Below the pieces are notes generated by a model. The model saw nothing but the letters and a program-made list of their open reading frames with translations, did no database searches and was not told where the DNA came from. 45,660 nucleotides of DNA from Rhodobacterales bacterium 56_14_T64. GTDB taxonomy: Bacteria; Pseudomonadota; Alphaproteobacteria; Rhodobacterales; Rhodobacteraceae. The stretch spans positions 1 to 45,660 of the forward strand of contig MAAY01000100.1 of assembly GCA_002162795.1 (NCBI GenBank), in the 5' to 3' direction. Position numbers and translations under genes: made by a program. This document shows positions 1 through 7,225 of the stretch, piece after piece. Positions within the stretch are counted from its first letter, which is position 1. The number at the start of each line of letters is the position of its first letter.

Positions 1-479
1 GCTGCGTAAGGCGTTGACCAGCTGCGTACACTGACGAACCATGAGGCTGCGCGCGCGATGCAGGGATAGAAAAGCCTGCTGTTCAACCGATTTGGCCTCG
101 ACGAAACGCGTTCTGCGCCTTTGAACGATCCACCGGATCGTTCAATCCGCTGGCGCGGACCGGTCTTGAACTTGGACGGGTAACTGCTTCGCAGATCGCT
201 TCCGCATCGATAGCGTCTGACTTGCCGCGCTTCACGTATGGTTTGACATACAAGGGCGGGATCAACCGAACCTCATGACCTAACCTGGTCAGCTCACGTG
301 CCCAATAATGACTTGTGCAACAGGCTTCCATGCCAACGAGGCAAGGATCAAGCCGCGAGCAAAGGCAACACCTGAGCGCGCCGCAGAGGTCGGTTGAAAG
401 CGACCTCGTCACTCTCGGTGATCCCGTGAACCTGAAAAATATTCTTGGCCAGATCGATGCCGATGGTAGTAACTTGCAT
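1..479 (-). pseudogene. IS110-family transposase, broken and cut by window edge
   Basis: The start ATG at 479 opens MQVTTIGIDLAKNIF, the typical N-terminus of the DEDD-type IS110 transposase. This frame runs into a stop near 360; the homologous protein then continues in another frame with GMEACCTSHYW and KRGKSDAIDAEAICEAV, which carry the family's acidic catalytic residues. The first break looks like a 2-base loss in a GCGCGG stretch near 355. A second break near 115-170 is an insertion of about 60 bases holding a perfect palindrome (121-145), after which FVEAKSVEQQAF and LHRARSLM resume towards base 1. The C-terminal half lies outside the window. The element is therefore inactive; family assignment is secure, subgroup not determined. 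Confidence 0.85.
121..145. repeat. Perfect 11-bp inverted repeat inserted in the IS110 transposase
   Basis: TTGAACGATCC (121-131) and GGATCGTTCAA (135-145) are exact reverse complements around a 3-base loop. Short outer arms (GGCGC near 115 and GCGCC near 152) extend the symmetry. The stretch interrupts an otherwise continuous transposase alignment, so it looks like a small palindromic unit that was inserted, not part of the transposase gene. Confidence 0.7.
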
Positions 480-1042
480 GGGGTGGCTCCTCTCATTTGT
501 AGATTCTGACACCTGCAGAAAGACGCATCGCGACGTCGGTTGGACCAGAAGCCATCCATCCCATCAGCTTTTTACTCCGCAGCGCATTAGCTGCATTTGT
601 GGCGAACATTAGGAGAGGGCCGTTCGCGCCAGTTGGGTCAACATAAGTGAATGACTGCAAAGTCCACTCTGGAAACATTGGTGCTGACCGAAGCGAACGG
701 CTGCAAACCGCCCTTATTGTCGAAATTTGAATTGCGCAGCAATTGCGGCTCTTCCGGCTCCCATCATTGTTACGAACGGCCCATCCAGTAGATCAGGCAC
801 GTCTCTTTGGGCTATTATCTGCCAGCAGAATGAAAGAGAGCTGAAGCCCTCCTTATTCAGTTGGCCGGTGGAGAGCAATGTTCCACTTTCCTTGGCGGCG
901 AAGGGTTGAATCGAGCCCATAGAGAGCAGTCAGGGGGTGATGCAGTGTTTACTGGCAGCGCGAATGGCCTCTGACTGAATGGTCAAAAAGTGCAGAAATG
1001 CCGTGTTTTTAAGCATGCCCTATAACGCAATGTCTCCGGCTT

Positions 1043-1071
1043 TGGGGGCAGGTGCCGGGGTGGGGGCAGGT
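1043..1071. repeat. Paired 11-bp direct repeats, 18-bp period
   Basis: TGGGGGCAGGT occurs at 1043-1053 and again at 1061-1071. Short paired repeats near a tRNA attachment site resemble arm-type binding sites of tyrosine recombinases, but the recombinase that would use this pair is not in the window. Confidence 0.45.
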
Positions 1072-1135
1072 ATCGGTCGATGGGTGACTAATACGCTGAC
1101 AAAGTAGGGACATTGTACAGTTCACTAATACTGAT

Positions 1136-1159
1136 TTCGGGACCCACTTCGGGACCCAG
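1136..1159. repeat. Paired 11-12 bp direct repeats, 12-bp period
   Basis: TTCGGGACCCA is repeated back to back (1136-1147 and 1148-1159, differing only in the last base). The 12-bp period equals that of the GGTGACAAAT pair inside the island, but the sequence differs. It may be the arm site of a different integrative element left of the tRNA fragment. Confidence 0.5.
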
Positions 1160-1232
1160 AAAATTCAACGTACTGAAGTGGGGTTCCGATAGGACATTAA
1201 GTCATTGATCTTAGTAACTTGTTATGGCTCTT

Positions 1233-1269
1233 GCGGTAGGGATCGAACCTACGACCAATTGATTAACAG
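1233..1269 (-). repeat. Left attachment-site copy (3' part of tRNA-Asn)
   Basis: Identical over 37 bp to the anticodon-loop to T-stem part of the intact tRNA-Asn at the right end. Just outside the core, the acceptor-stem bases read TT (1231-1232) where the intact gene has CG. Joined to the 5' half this copy would give a mispaired acceptor stem, so it is not a functional tRNA gene. Confidence 0.9.
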
Positions 1270-1410
1270 GCGATTTCGTTCCCAACCTCAAGTTGTTGAT
1301 ATCGTGGCGTATCGCGCGCCAGACATATTTTGTTGCGGAATCCCAACGACATTTGCAGCTATTGAAGTGACAGTAACTGACTTTCAGCGACGCTGGTAGC
1401 CGTTACAGCT

Positions 1411-1432
1411 GGTGACAAATCCGGTGACAAAT
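1411..1432. promoter_or_regulatory. Candidate recombinase arm-type sites, left end
   Basis: GGTGACAAAT at 1411-1420 and again at 1423-1432 (12-bp period), between the left attachment copy and the integrase start. The same tandem pair occurs at 37801-37821 beside the other attachment copy. Occurrence at both ends is the main argument for recombinase binding. Confidence 0.6.
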
Positions 1433-1557
1433 ACTGTGGCGGGTTTTCGGATCACTTCTGTACTGCGACGGCTTCTTGGACGCTGGCCTGCTTGGTGGCG
1501 CAATTTACCAGGTGTGGAATTAGAAAACCGCCCATGCGGGTTAAAGATTGGGGACCA

Positions 1558-2865
1558 ATGGCCAAGCTAACGGACGGAAGAAACGGAGTAATTGCGAAGG
1601 CGCAGGCTCCGGAACGCGGACAGCGATTTATCTATGATGACCACAGGGATTCTTCGCGTGGGTTCGGATTGCGCATCACGGCCGCTGGCGGCAAGGCGTT
1701 TATCCTGAGTTACACTGTCGATGGAAGAAAACGTCGCATGACAATCGGCCCTTGGCCAACTTGGTCATTGGAAGCCGCCCGTATTGAGGCGCGTGACCTG
1801 ATTTTGAAAATTAATTCTGGCGCAGACCTGCTCGAAGAGGAACGTCGGCGCAAGGCTGAACCCCTGATCAGTGAGCAGGCTGTAGATTGGCTCGATATGC
1901 ATGCCACTGGCCTGAAGAGCGAGACGGCTATTCGTGGTTACATCCAAAACGACCTTATTCCCGCGATTGGCCGTCTGAAAGTGAGTGATGTCCGCCGTCG
2001 TGATGTGATCGAGCTGGTGGAGAAAAAAGCCGAGAAAACGCCTCGAGCGGCAGCCCAGTTGCTGCTCTATGCACGCCGCATGCTCGATTATGCGACCGAT
2101 AGGGATTACCTTCAGGCAAACCCTGTAGCTGGCCTCAAACCGTCTGCGATCAAAGTCAAAGGTAAACGGGATCCGCTAAAACCTATTATGAGGACCAGAG
2201 CTCTCGATGAAGAGGAAATCAGGGCGTTTTGGCTCAATATTGAGTCCTGTGGTCTTCACCGATTGACTGCATTGGCACTTAAACTTGTCTTAGTGACAGG
2301 CCAGCGGCCGGGTGAAGTGGCTGGCCTACATGAAAGCGAAGTTAGCGGTCGTATTTGGACAATCCCCGCGGATCGACGGGGCAAAACCCAAACCGCTCAC
2401 GATGTTTACCTGTCTGACACAGCGCTTGATGTTCAGAAAGGCGCGAAGGCAGAACTGGATCGGCTACAGGGCCGCAGGAAGGAGCCGTGGAACGGCTATC
2501 TTTTTGAGGCTAAGCCGGGGTCTCCTGTGACCAATGCCGCGCTTTGCCGTGCCGTAAACCGGCATCATGTATCGCTCTGTGCAAAGGATGTGCACCCTTG
2601 GGGACGGTGGACGCCGCATGACCTGCGCCGGACGATGCGTACCGGTCTCTCGGCCTGCAAGGTTCGACCCGATATCGCCGAACTGACCATTGGCCACGTC
2701 AAAACCGGTATGGTTGCCGTTTACGACCAACACGCATTTGAGGATGAACGGCGTGGTGCGTTGATAAGCTGGGAAGGTCGTTTGATGGCGATTATTGAGG
2801 GGCAGGGCACTGAAACAACAGTAGATAATGTTGTTTCGATCGAGGAGGCGCGTACCAATGCCTAA
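1558..2865 (+). CDS. Tyrosine recombinase (island integrase)
   Basis: Site-specific recombinase of the tRNA-integrating P4-type group, expected to integrate and excise the island at tRNA-Asn. With the start at 1558 (MAKLTDGR) it is 435 aa. The N-terminal part (about 1-95, GFGLRITAAGGKAFILSY) is the DUF4102-type arm-binding domain; a SAM-like core-binding domain follows. The catalytic set is visible: Arg250 in TGQRPGEV, Lys276 in RRGKT, His354 and Arg357 in HDLRR, His380 in IGHV and nucleophile Tyr389 in AVYDQH. All residues are present, so it may be active. The reading frame is open upstream to 1492, but the family N-terminus fits 1558. It overlaps the next gene by 8 bases. Confidence 0.93.
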   Translation: MAKLTDGRNGVIAKAQAPERGQRFIYDDHRDSSRGFGLRITAAGGKAFILSYTVDGRKRRMTIGPWPTWSLEAARIEARDLILKINSGADLLEEERRRKAEPLISEQAVDWLDMHATGLKSETAIRGYIQNDLIPAIGRLKVSDVRRRDVIELVEKKAEKTPRAAAQLLLYARRMLDYATDRDYLQANPVAGLKPSAIKVKGKRDPLKPIMRTRALDEEEIRAFWLNIESCGLHRLTALALKLVLVTGQRPGEVAGLHESEVSGRIWTIPADRRGKTQTAHDVYLSDTALDVQKGAKAELDRLQGRRKEPWNGYLFEAKPGSPVTNAALCRAVNRHHVSLCAKDVHPWGRWTPHDLRRTMRTGLSACKVRPDIAELTIGHVKTGMVAVYDQHAFEDERRGALISWEGRLMAIIEGQGTETTVDNVVSIEEARTNA

Positions 2866-3244
2866 AAAGGTGAAACACGGTGTTGGCATGATGGAGCGTA
2901 CCCGACTTCGATATGATTTGACTGCTGCTGGTGGGGAAGATGAGTGGACAGCATGCATCGAGCATATGATGAAGACGATGGTTGGCCCGGATGAAGGGCG
3001 AGACCGAGTTGCCGCAGGTTTCCAAGCCATTCTCACAGCGCGTGGGTTGCCTGATCCAGGTGTGGCTGCGCTGAACGACACGGTCTATGGACAGCAAGGC
3101 GAAGATTCTGTGCAATACATCGCCGCGCAATGGTTGATGGAAAACAATCGACTAAACAGAGAGCGTAATGATTTAGCAAGCGGTTCGAAAGCCTTCGATT
3201 TGCAATTGATGATCATGCACGCCGAGGAACTAGGCAGGATGTAG
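2858..3244 (+). CDS. Hypothetical protein coupled to the integrase
   Basis: A 128-aa soluble protein of unknown function. The ATG at 2858 lies inside the last codons of the integrase (overlap 2858-2865), with a strong GGAGG at 2844-2848, so it is very probably translated together with the integrase. The sequence is acidic to neutral with no membrane segment, no cysteine pair and no motif I recognise. Position suggests a role in island maintenance or excision, but that is context only. Confidence 0.7.
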   Translation: MPKKVKHGVGMMERTRLRYDLTAAGGEDEWTACIEHMMKTMVGPDEGRDRVAAGFQAILTARGLPDPGVAALNDTVYGQQGEDSVQYIAAQWLMENNRLNRERNDLASGSKAFDLQLMIMHAEELGRM

Positions 3245-3351
3245 GAACGTTGTCAGTGGCGTCATAGGATTGATGAGGCGACAGGTAAACGGCCTGAGGA
3301 GTTGGCTTATCAGGGCGCCGACAAGTCAAAAACGGCCAGGATGGAAATGCC

Positions 3352-3549
3352 ATGCGGAGCGACAATAGTTTCCTCGCTAAAAATGGGAAACGTGCGCAGC
3401 AGTTTGTCAACGAGCTCCATATCCGAAAGCCTCATTCGTCTTGGGCAGATCTACAGAGAAAGGCGGCGGAAAATTTCGGCGTAAGCGCAATCACGATCAA
3501 GAGAAACTTGAGTAATCCAAAAATAGCTGGATCAGGCAGGAACGAATGA
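3352..3549 (+). CDS. Small hypothetical protein, possibly DNA-binding
   Basis: A 65-aa basic protein. The second half (SSWADLQRKAAENFGVSAITIKRN) has the spacing of a helix-turn-helix: a helix, a short turn with Gly-Val-Ser, and a second helix with Thr-Ile-Lys-Arg. It lies in the recombination module between the coupled hypothetical and the AlpA-like gene. Function is inferred only from this look; no family was recognised. Confidence 0.5.
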   Translation: MRSDNSFLAKNGKRAQQFVNELHIRKPHSSWADLQRKAAENFGVSAITIKRNLSNPKIAGSGRNE

Positions 3550-3602
3550 TCCTCTGACAGTCAGCGACGTTGCCTCATGTTCAAACCAGCACGAGGTCAA
3601 TC

Positions 3603-3809
3603 ATGACATTTTGTAACCTAATCACCGAAGCGAACTACGCCGACCAGCGTGGTGTTTCCATCCGTTCTGTCCAACGTGAACGCGCACAGCGCGTTGGCCC
3701 GCCGTTCATTAAGGTCGGTCGGAAAGTGTACTACCGGTCCGCCGCGATAGAGGCTTGGCTTTTGTCCATGGAGCAAGTCCAACCAAGATCATCAAGGACA
3801 ACGTCGTGA
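3603..3809 (+). CDS. AlpA/excisionase-like HTH protein
   Basis: A 68-aa protein in which ITEANYADQRGVSIRSVQRE is a winged-HTH of the MerR/excisionase type, followed by GPPFIKVGRKVYYR and AAIEAWL. This is the usual layout of AlpA-like or Xis-like proteins that bend DNA for excision or activate integrase genes. The ATG at 3603 has GAGGT upstream with good spacing, and was chosen over an upstream ATG at 3570 because the domain starts right after it. Likely the recombination directionality factor of this island. Confidence 0.75.
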   Translation: MTFCNLITEANYADQRGVSIRSVQRERAQRVGPPFIKVGRKVYYRSAAIEAWLLSMEQVQPRSSRTTS

Positions 3810-3959
3810 GGGACGTTCTTGATTTGCCGCCTGGCAAGGCTCGACGGGCTTTGTCTAAGTGGGCCAAGTTCAAATCAGTATTCTCGGCGCGTATTGGAGA
3901 AACCCGCCAAGGGGAAAATGTAGCGTGTACTATGCTGTCGACGGGCAGGGGGGCAATCA

Positions 3960-4673
3960 ATGACAAGGCGGCAACCATTGGACCTGATGCAAAAGTGGTT
4001 GGTGCCCCAGTACTGGGTTCGCCAACAACCGCAGCTCACAAGAGCCAGTTTCTGTGTGCTCATGAGATTGTTGGATCGTCAGAACACAAAAACTGGACGT
4101 TGTGATCCCTCGGCCGTTGGGCTTGCCGAAGAGACCGGGTTCTCGGAAAGGAGCGTCCGCGGCGCCTTCAAGGAGCTCGAGGAACGAGGTGTTATCAAAC
4201 GGAATCGAGTGGCGCGGCGGTCCCGCAACCAGTTTCTGATTTATTCAGTGGTGGAACTTGAGCAAAATCGGCAGTCGGTTAAATCAAAAAGGCTTACGGG
4301 TCAGCGTCCAGGCCTGCAGCCCGCTGCCGCTCCCCCTGCAATGCACTGCCGTCAGACCCTGCAACGGACTGCACCCGAAACAATAAAAGAAACTATAAAG
4401 AAAAACAAAGGGGCTGAGAACACGAATGTAATGGATCGGGCCCTGACAGGTGATGCTGGCAATCAGGCGTCCTTGGATATCGACGCCGGTGAGTTTGAGC
4501 GCAGGGTTGTGAAAGTGTTCGAACGGGAAGGTTATGGCTATGAAGGTTTGTTGATGCTTTCAGCTGGTGAGCTGGAAGAGGTATTTGAGCGACTCTGCGG
4601 CGGCCATCTCTCGTTTGGTGTGGCAGTAAAGGAATTGCTCGATAGTTATCGAACAGCGCGAGGGCAAGTTTAG
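3960..4673 (+). CDS. HTH-domain protein, replication-initiator-like
   Basis: A 237-aa protein. Residues about 25-90 form a winged helix (LTRASFCVLMRLLD, CDPSAVGLAEETGFSERSVRGAFKELEERGVI), as in HTH_36 proteins found in plasmid and island replication or control modules. A low-complexity linker follows (about 100-150), then a C-terminal helical region (FERRVVKVFEREGYGYEGLLML). No nuclease or primase motif is visible. After the TAG, the same frame stays open to about 4812 with protein-like composition, so the stop may have truncated a longer protein. Likely island control or replication; exact role unknown. Confidence 0.65.
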   Translation: MTRRQPLDLMQKWLVPQYWVRQQPQLTRASFCVLMRLLDRQNTKTGRCDPSAVGLAEETGFSERSVRGAFKELEERGVIKRNRVARRSRNQFLIYSVVELEQNRQSVKSKRLTGQRPGLQPAAAPPAMHCRQTLQRTAPETIKETIKKNKGAENTNVMDRALTGDAGNQASLDIDAGEFERRVVKVFEREGYGYEGLLMLSAGELEEVFERLCGGHLSFGVAVKELLDSYRTARGQV

Positions 4674-4981
4674 TGGTGGCAGGGATTTCGCACAGATGTG
4701 AAGGGCGCCTGTGGACATTGCTGGTCTCCGGCAGCATGGAGCCATAGGCTGGTAGAAGCACAAATCTTGGCGCAAGTCGCGGCTGCATACGAGCCTTTTG
4801 CGGCGTCCGCGCAGAAAGGGAAATTGAAGTAGAGAATCATCATTTAGCGAATTTTGGCGAATTTGACCAAGGATGCTCAGCTACCAGAGGATTGTCCAAT
4901 TCAGGTTATTTTCGATTCGGTCACTCGTAAATGCCATGCTGCTATCGGGCCCACGGCTTTGCCGCTCAACTATGATGAGTG
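4674..4981 (+). other. Possible gene remnants downstream of the HTH gene
   Basis: Frame continuation after the 4671-4673 stop (Trp-Trp-Gln-Gly to a TAG near 4812) reads like protein, including LVEAQILAQVAAAYEPF. Further on, about 4853-4981, a second short frame ends in LPEDCPIQVIFDSVTRKCHA. Neither has a good start codon with a ribosome binding site. I read them as either two very short genes or relics of longer ones. Confidence 0.3.
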
Positions 4982-5021
4982 AATAGAGGCACGGGAGGAT
5001 CAAGTTTAGTCAAAATTCGGC

Positions 5022-5042
5022 AGCGGCTGGAACTGAGCCGCT
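5022..5042. terminator. Stem-loop between convergent ends
   Basis: AGCGGCT (5022-5028) and AGCCGCT (5036-5042) pair around a 7-base loop. On the minus strand the stem follows the isochorismatase stop and is followed by a T-rich run; on the plus strand GAATTTTTC follows. It could terminate either strand. Confidence 0.55.
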
Positions 5043-5058
5043 ACCGATCTGAATTTTT

Positions 5059-5871
5059 CTATCCTGCTGCCAATTTGGCCTCGACGTCGCTGGTGGTCCA
5101 CAGGGCGTTGGCAATGTAGCGGAAGTTGGTCAGCGCGGCGAGATAGCCGTCACCTTCGGGCAGTTTGGCAGCGGCAGTTGCGTCTCTGACGACAGCCACT
5201 TCAAATCCCTGTTCTATCAGCTCACGCATGTGGCTTTCAGTGCAGAGGTTGGCGGACATTCCAGCCAGGATCACCTGATCAACACCGCGTTTGCGCAACT
5301 GCAGGCTCAGGTCGTTGCTGTCATTACCATAAACTTTGTGTGGCGAGGTGACGATAGTTTTGCCGTCCTCGATGTACTTTTTGTACTGTGGCATCCAGTC
5401 GGCACCTGAGCCTTCAAATCCATCGAGCGACAGCGATCCAGCCCGGTCAAACATACCGATCTTGTGCATCAGCTTTTCCAGCGCGCCTTCGAATTTCCAG
5501 CCGTGATCGGTGGGGTAGTAGTAGTGCGGTGACACCGCCACAGTGATGCCTACCGCCTTGGCGGCTTTGAATAGGCGTTCAATGTTTTCGACAGTTCCTT
5601 GTTCTTGCACCGATTCACCAACCACGCCCCAAGTCACACCCTCGGGGTGCAAGAAGTCGATCTGTGGGTCGGTGATAACCAGTGCGGTGCGGCTGAGATC
5701 CAACGTCATGTCGCTAGGTGGCAATGCAGGCGATGCCGGGTCGGCATATGGGTTTTCCTGCGCTTGCGCCGCTGAACCAGCAGTTACCGCTGCAGCGGCC
5801 GCTCCAGTTGCCAAGACTCCCCGCAGGGCTTGGCGGCGGGTCAGGTGATCGTGGTCATGGTCGTTGCACAT
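5059..5871 (-). CDS. Tat-exported isochorismatase-family hydrolase
   Basis: A 270-aa cysteine hydrolase predicted to act in the periplasm. The start at 5871 is preceded by AAGGAGAG. Residues 11-16 (TRRQAL) form a twin-arginine motif before an Ala-rich hydrophobic segment ending near AQA at about 35-37. The mature part has the family catalytic triad: Asp68 in ITDPQIDF, Lys179 in SPHKVYGN and Cys210 in MSANLCTESH. Members cleave amide or vinyl-ether bonds (for example nicotinamide, N-carbamoyl compounds, isochorismate); the substrate here is not predictable, though the HYYYPTDHGW loop is distinctive. It is divergent from an AraC-type regulator at 5995, presumably its controller. Most family members are cytoplasmic, so a Tat leader is notable. 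Confidence 0.88.
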   Translation of the reverse strand: MCNDHDHDHLTRRQALRGVLATGAAAAAVTAGSAAQAQENPYADPASPALPPSDMTLDLSRTALVITDPQIDFLHPEGVTWGVVGESVQEQGTVENIERLFKAAKAVGITVAVSPHYYYPTDHGWKFEGALEKLMHKIGMFDRAGSLSLDGFEGSGADWMPQYKKYIEDGKTIVTSPHKVYGNDSNDLSLQLRKRGVDQVILAGMSANLCTESHMRELIEQGFEVAVVRDATAAAKLPEGDGYLAALTNFRYIANALWTTSDVEAKLAAG

Positions 5872-5915
5872 GGTATCTCTCCTTATCAGATGATGAGAAA
5901 GAGTTAGAGTGATTA

Positions 5916-5993
5916 ATGTATCAATTGGTCCGAATTTCGTATCCAAGGGCGAATTTTTGTATTCATTCATCCAAGAGTGTAATCATGTATCAA
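5916..5993. promoter_or_regulatory. Intergenic region with direct repeats, AraC-operator candidate
   Basis: Between the divergent hydrolase and AraC genes, ATGTATCAA occurs at 5916-5924 and 5985-5993. A second pair, CGAATTTCGTATCCA (5931-5945) and CGAATTTTTGTATTCA (5950-5965), repeats at 19 bp. Same-orientation repeats at about two helical turns are typical of AraC-family binding sites. Confidence 0.5.
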
Positions 5994-5994
5994 C

Positions 5995-6912
5995 ATGGAA
6001 CACGACTTCATTCTCGATCAGATGGAAATCCAAGCAAAACCTTTTGCCCTGTGTGAGTTGAGCGGCAAGGGCGAGCTTGGGCTTGGGCAAGACAGTACTG
6101 CGAGACTACATTATGTGCTGTCTGGCCAGGGTGAGATCCTTATCCCGGGGCAGCCTAACCTGCCGGTGTCGCGCGGGACTTTGGTTCTTGTACCTGCCTT
6201 GCGCTCGCACACATTGCGCAGTTTTGGCGCTGGCACCGACCCGTTACCGCAATGCCGCCCCGCGGGCTTGAATCTTGTGCATCTGGTGCACCGGCAGGAA
6301 TCCGGCAACCAACTTGGCGGGCTGGTGGTGATCTGCGCACACATCAACCTGTCTCTGAAGAACTTGCATAACGTAATTGACCTAGTACGCAGTCCTATTG
6401 TCGACACTGTCGGCAACAATCCCGGGCTGGCAATCCCAGTGAACCAGATATTGCAGGAAATCGCGAACCCATCTCTGGGTAGCAGGGCTATGCTTCGGGC
6501 GTTATTACAGCAGGCGATGATAGCATTGATGCGTCGCAAAATGCAGACAAGCGATCTTGAAGTTGCATGGATGCAAACACTCCGCGATCCTCGGCTGTGG
6601 TCGGTTCTGACCTACATGATGAAGACACCGGGCGATGATCATTCTTTGGAAACACTGGCAGAGCAGGCAGGAATGAGCCGTAGCACCCTGGCACAACGTT
6701 TTTCCGACGCCTGTGGCAGTGGCCCGATGGAACTGGTGCGGGAGCTTCGAATGCAAAAAGCGGCGGAACTGTTGGTGCGAACAGATCTCCCAGTGAAACG
6801 TATCAGTGCCGAGGTTGGGTTCCAAAGTCGAACGGCCTTTGCTCGCGCGTTTGTTGCCGCGACAGGTCTTCCTCCGCGCAGTTACCGGCGCGAGAACAAG
6901 TCCAGAGGTTGA
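5995..6912 (+). CDS. AraC-family transcriptional regulator with cupin domain
   Basis: A 305-aa regulator. Residues about 1-170 fit an AraC N-terminal cupin (cupin_6-type: LHYVLSGQGEILIPG and GTLVLVPALRSHTLR), which would bind a ligand. Residues about 200-300 carry the double HTH: SLETLAEQAGMSRSTLAQRFSD is the first, and PVKRISAEVGFQSRTAFARAF followed by GLPPRSYRR the second. It is divergent from the exported hydrolase with a 123-bp gap that holds direct repeats. The likely role is ligand-dependent control of that hydrolase gene. Confidence 0.88.
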   Translation: MEHDFILDQMEIQAKPFALCELSGKGELGLGQDSTARLHYVLSGQGEILIPGQPNLPVSRGTLVLVPALRSHTLRSFGAGTDPLPQCRPAGLNLVHLVHRQESGNQLGGLVVICAHINLSLKNLHNVIDLVRSPIVDTVGNNPGLAIPVNQILQEIANPSLGSRAMLRALLQQAMIALMRRKMQTSDLEVAWMQTLRDPRLWSVLTYMMKTPGDDHSLETLAEQAGMSRSTLAQRFSDACGSGPMELVRELRMQKAAELLVRTDLPVKRISAEVGFQSRTAFARAFVAATGLPPRSYRRENKSRG

Positions 6913-7174
6913 CCGCTCAGCCGTGTCGTATGGCCTGAATATACCATCCGGCAATGGGCGGCCGCGCGAGGTTTTTCGCACGAGCGGCTTAGCCAGTGAT
7001 TTGATCTCTACATTTATGAGTGTGTAACGCGACCCAATTTCTGCACGCTCCACAATTCGGTATTTAGGGCGGGAAGGAACCATTCGCTGCGTCAACCGCC
7101 AACGACCGCAGTGCAGAGAGAAACCGTTATTTGATGAATGTCCGTTTCCAGAATGCGCCCTTTACTAATGTACG

Positions 7175-7211
7175 TCAATTGGGCCGGGGAAAGCCACCCG
7201 GCCCGAATTGA
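7175..7211 (-). terminator. Long stem-loop after mdeB
   Basis: TCAATT then GGGCCGGG on the left arm pair with CCCGGCCC then GAATTGA on the right arm, around a loop of about 8 bases. It sits 14 bases beyond the mdeB stop, as expected for a terminator of the mdeAB transcript. The T-run after it is poor. Confidence 0.65.
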
Positions 7212-7225
7212 CACAATTGGCGTTA

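Larger units (their letters stand above)
480..1221. other. Gene-poor stretch left of the island
   Basis: No reading frame here has a convincing start, family match or context. It lies between the IS110 start and the tRNA-Asn fragment and looks like decayed accessory DNA. Its only clear structure is two sets of short direct repeats, at 1043-1071 and 1136-1159, listed separately. Confidence 0.6.

Noticed and set aside
714-920. Overlapping frames on both strands (60 and 68 codons) left of the island
   Set aside because: Both are partly protein-like but lack start signals and recognisable family features; could be a relic, not listed as a gene.
1205-1399. A 64-codon plus-strand frame across the left tRNA fragment
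   Set aside because: It is a by-product of the tRNA-Asn fragment; the composition is not protein-like downstream and there is no ribosome binding site.
3755-4105. A 116-codon frame between the AlpA-like and HTH genes
   Set aside because: Its second half overlaps the HTH gene, which has clear domain evidence. A GTG at 3806 could start a short real protein, but support is too weak to list.
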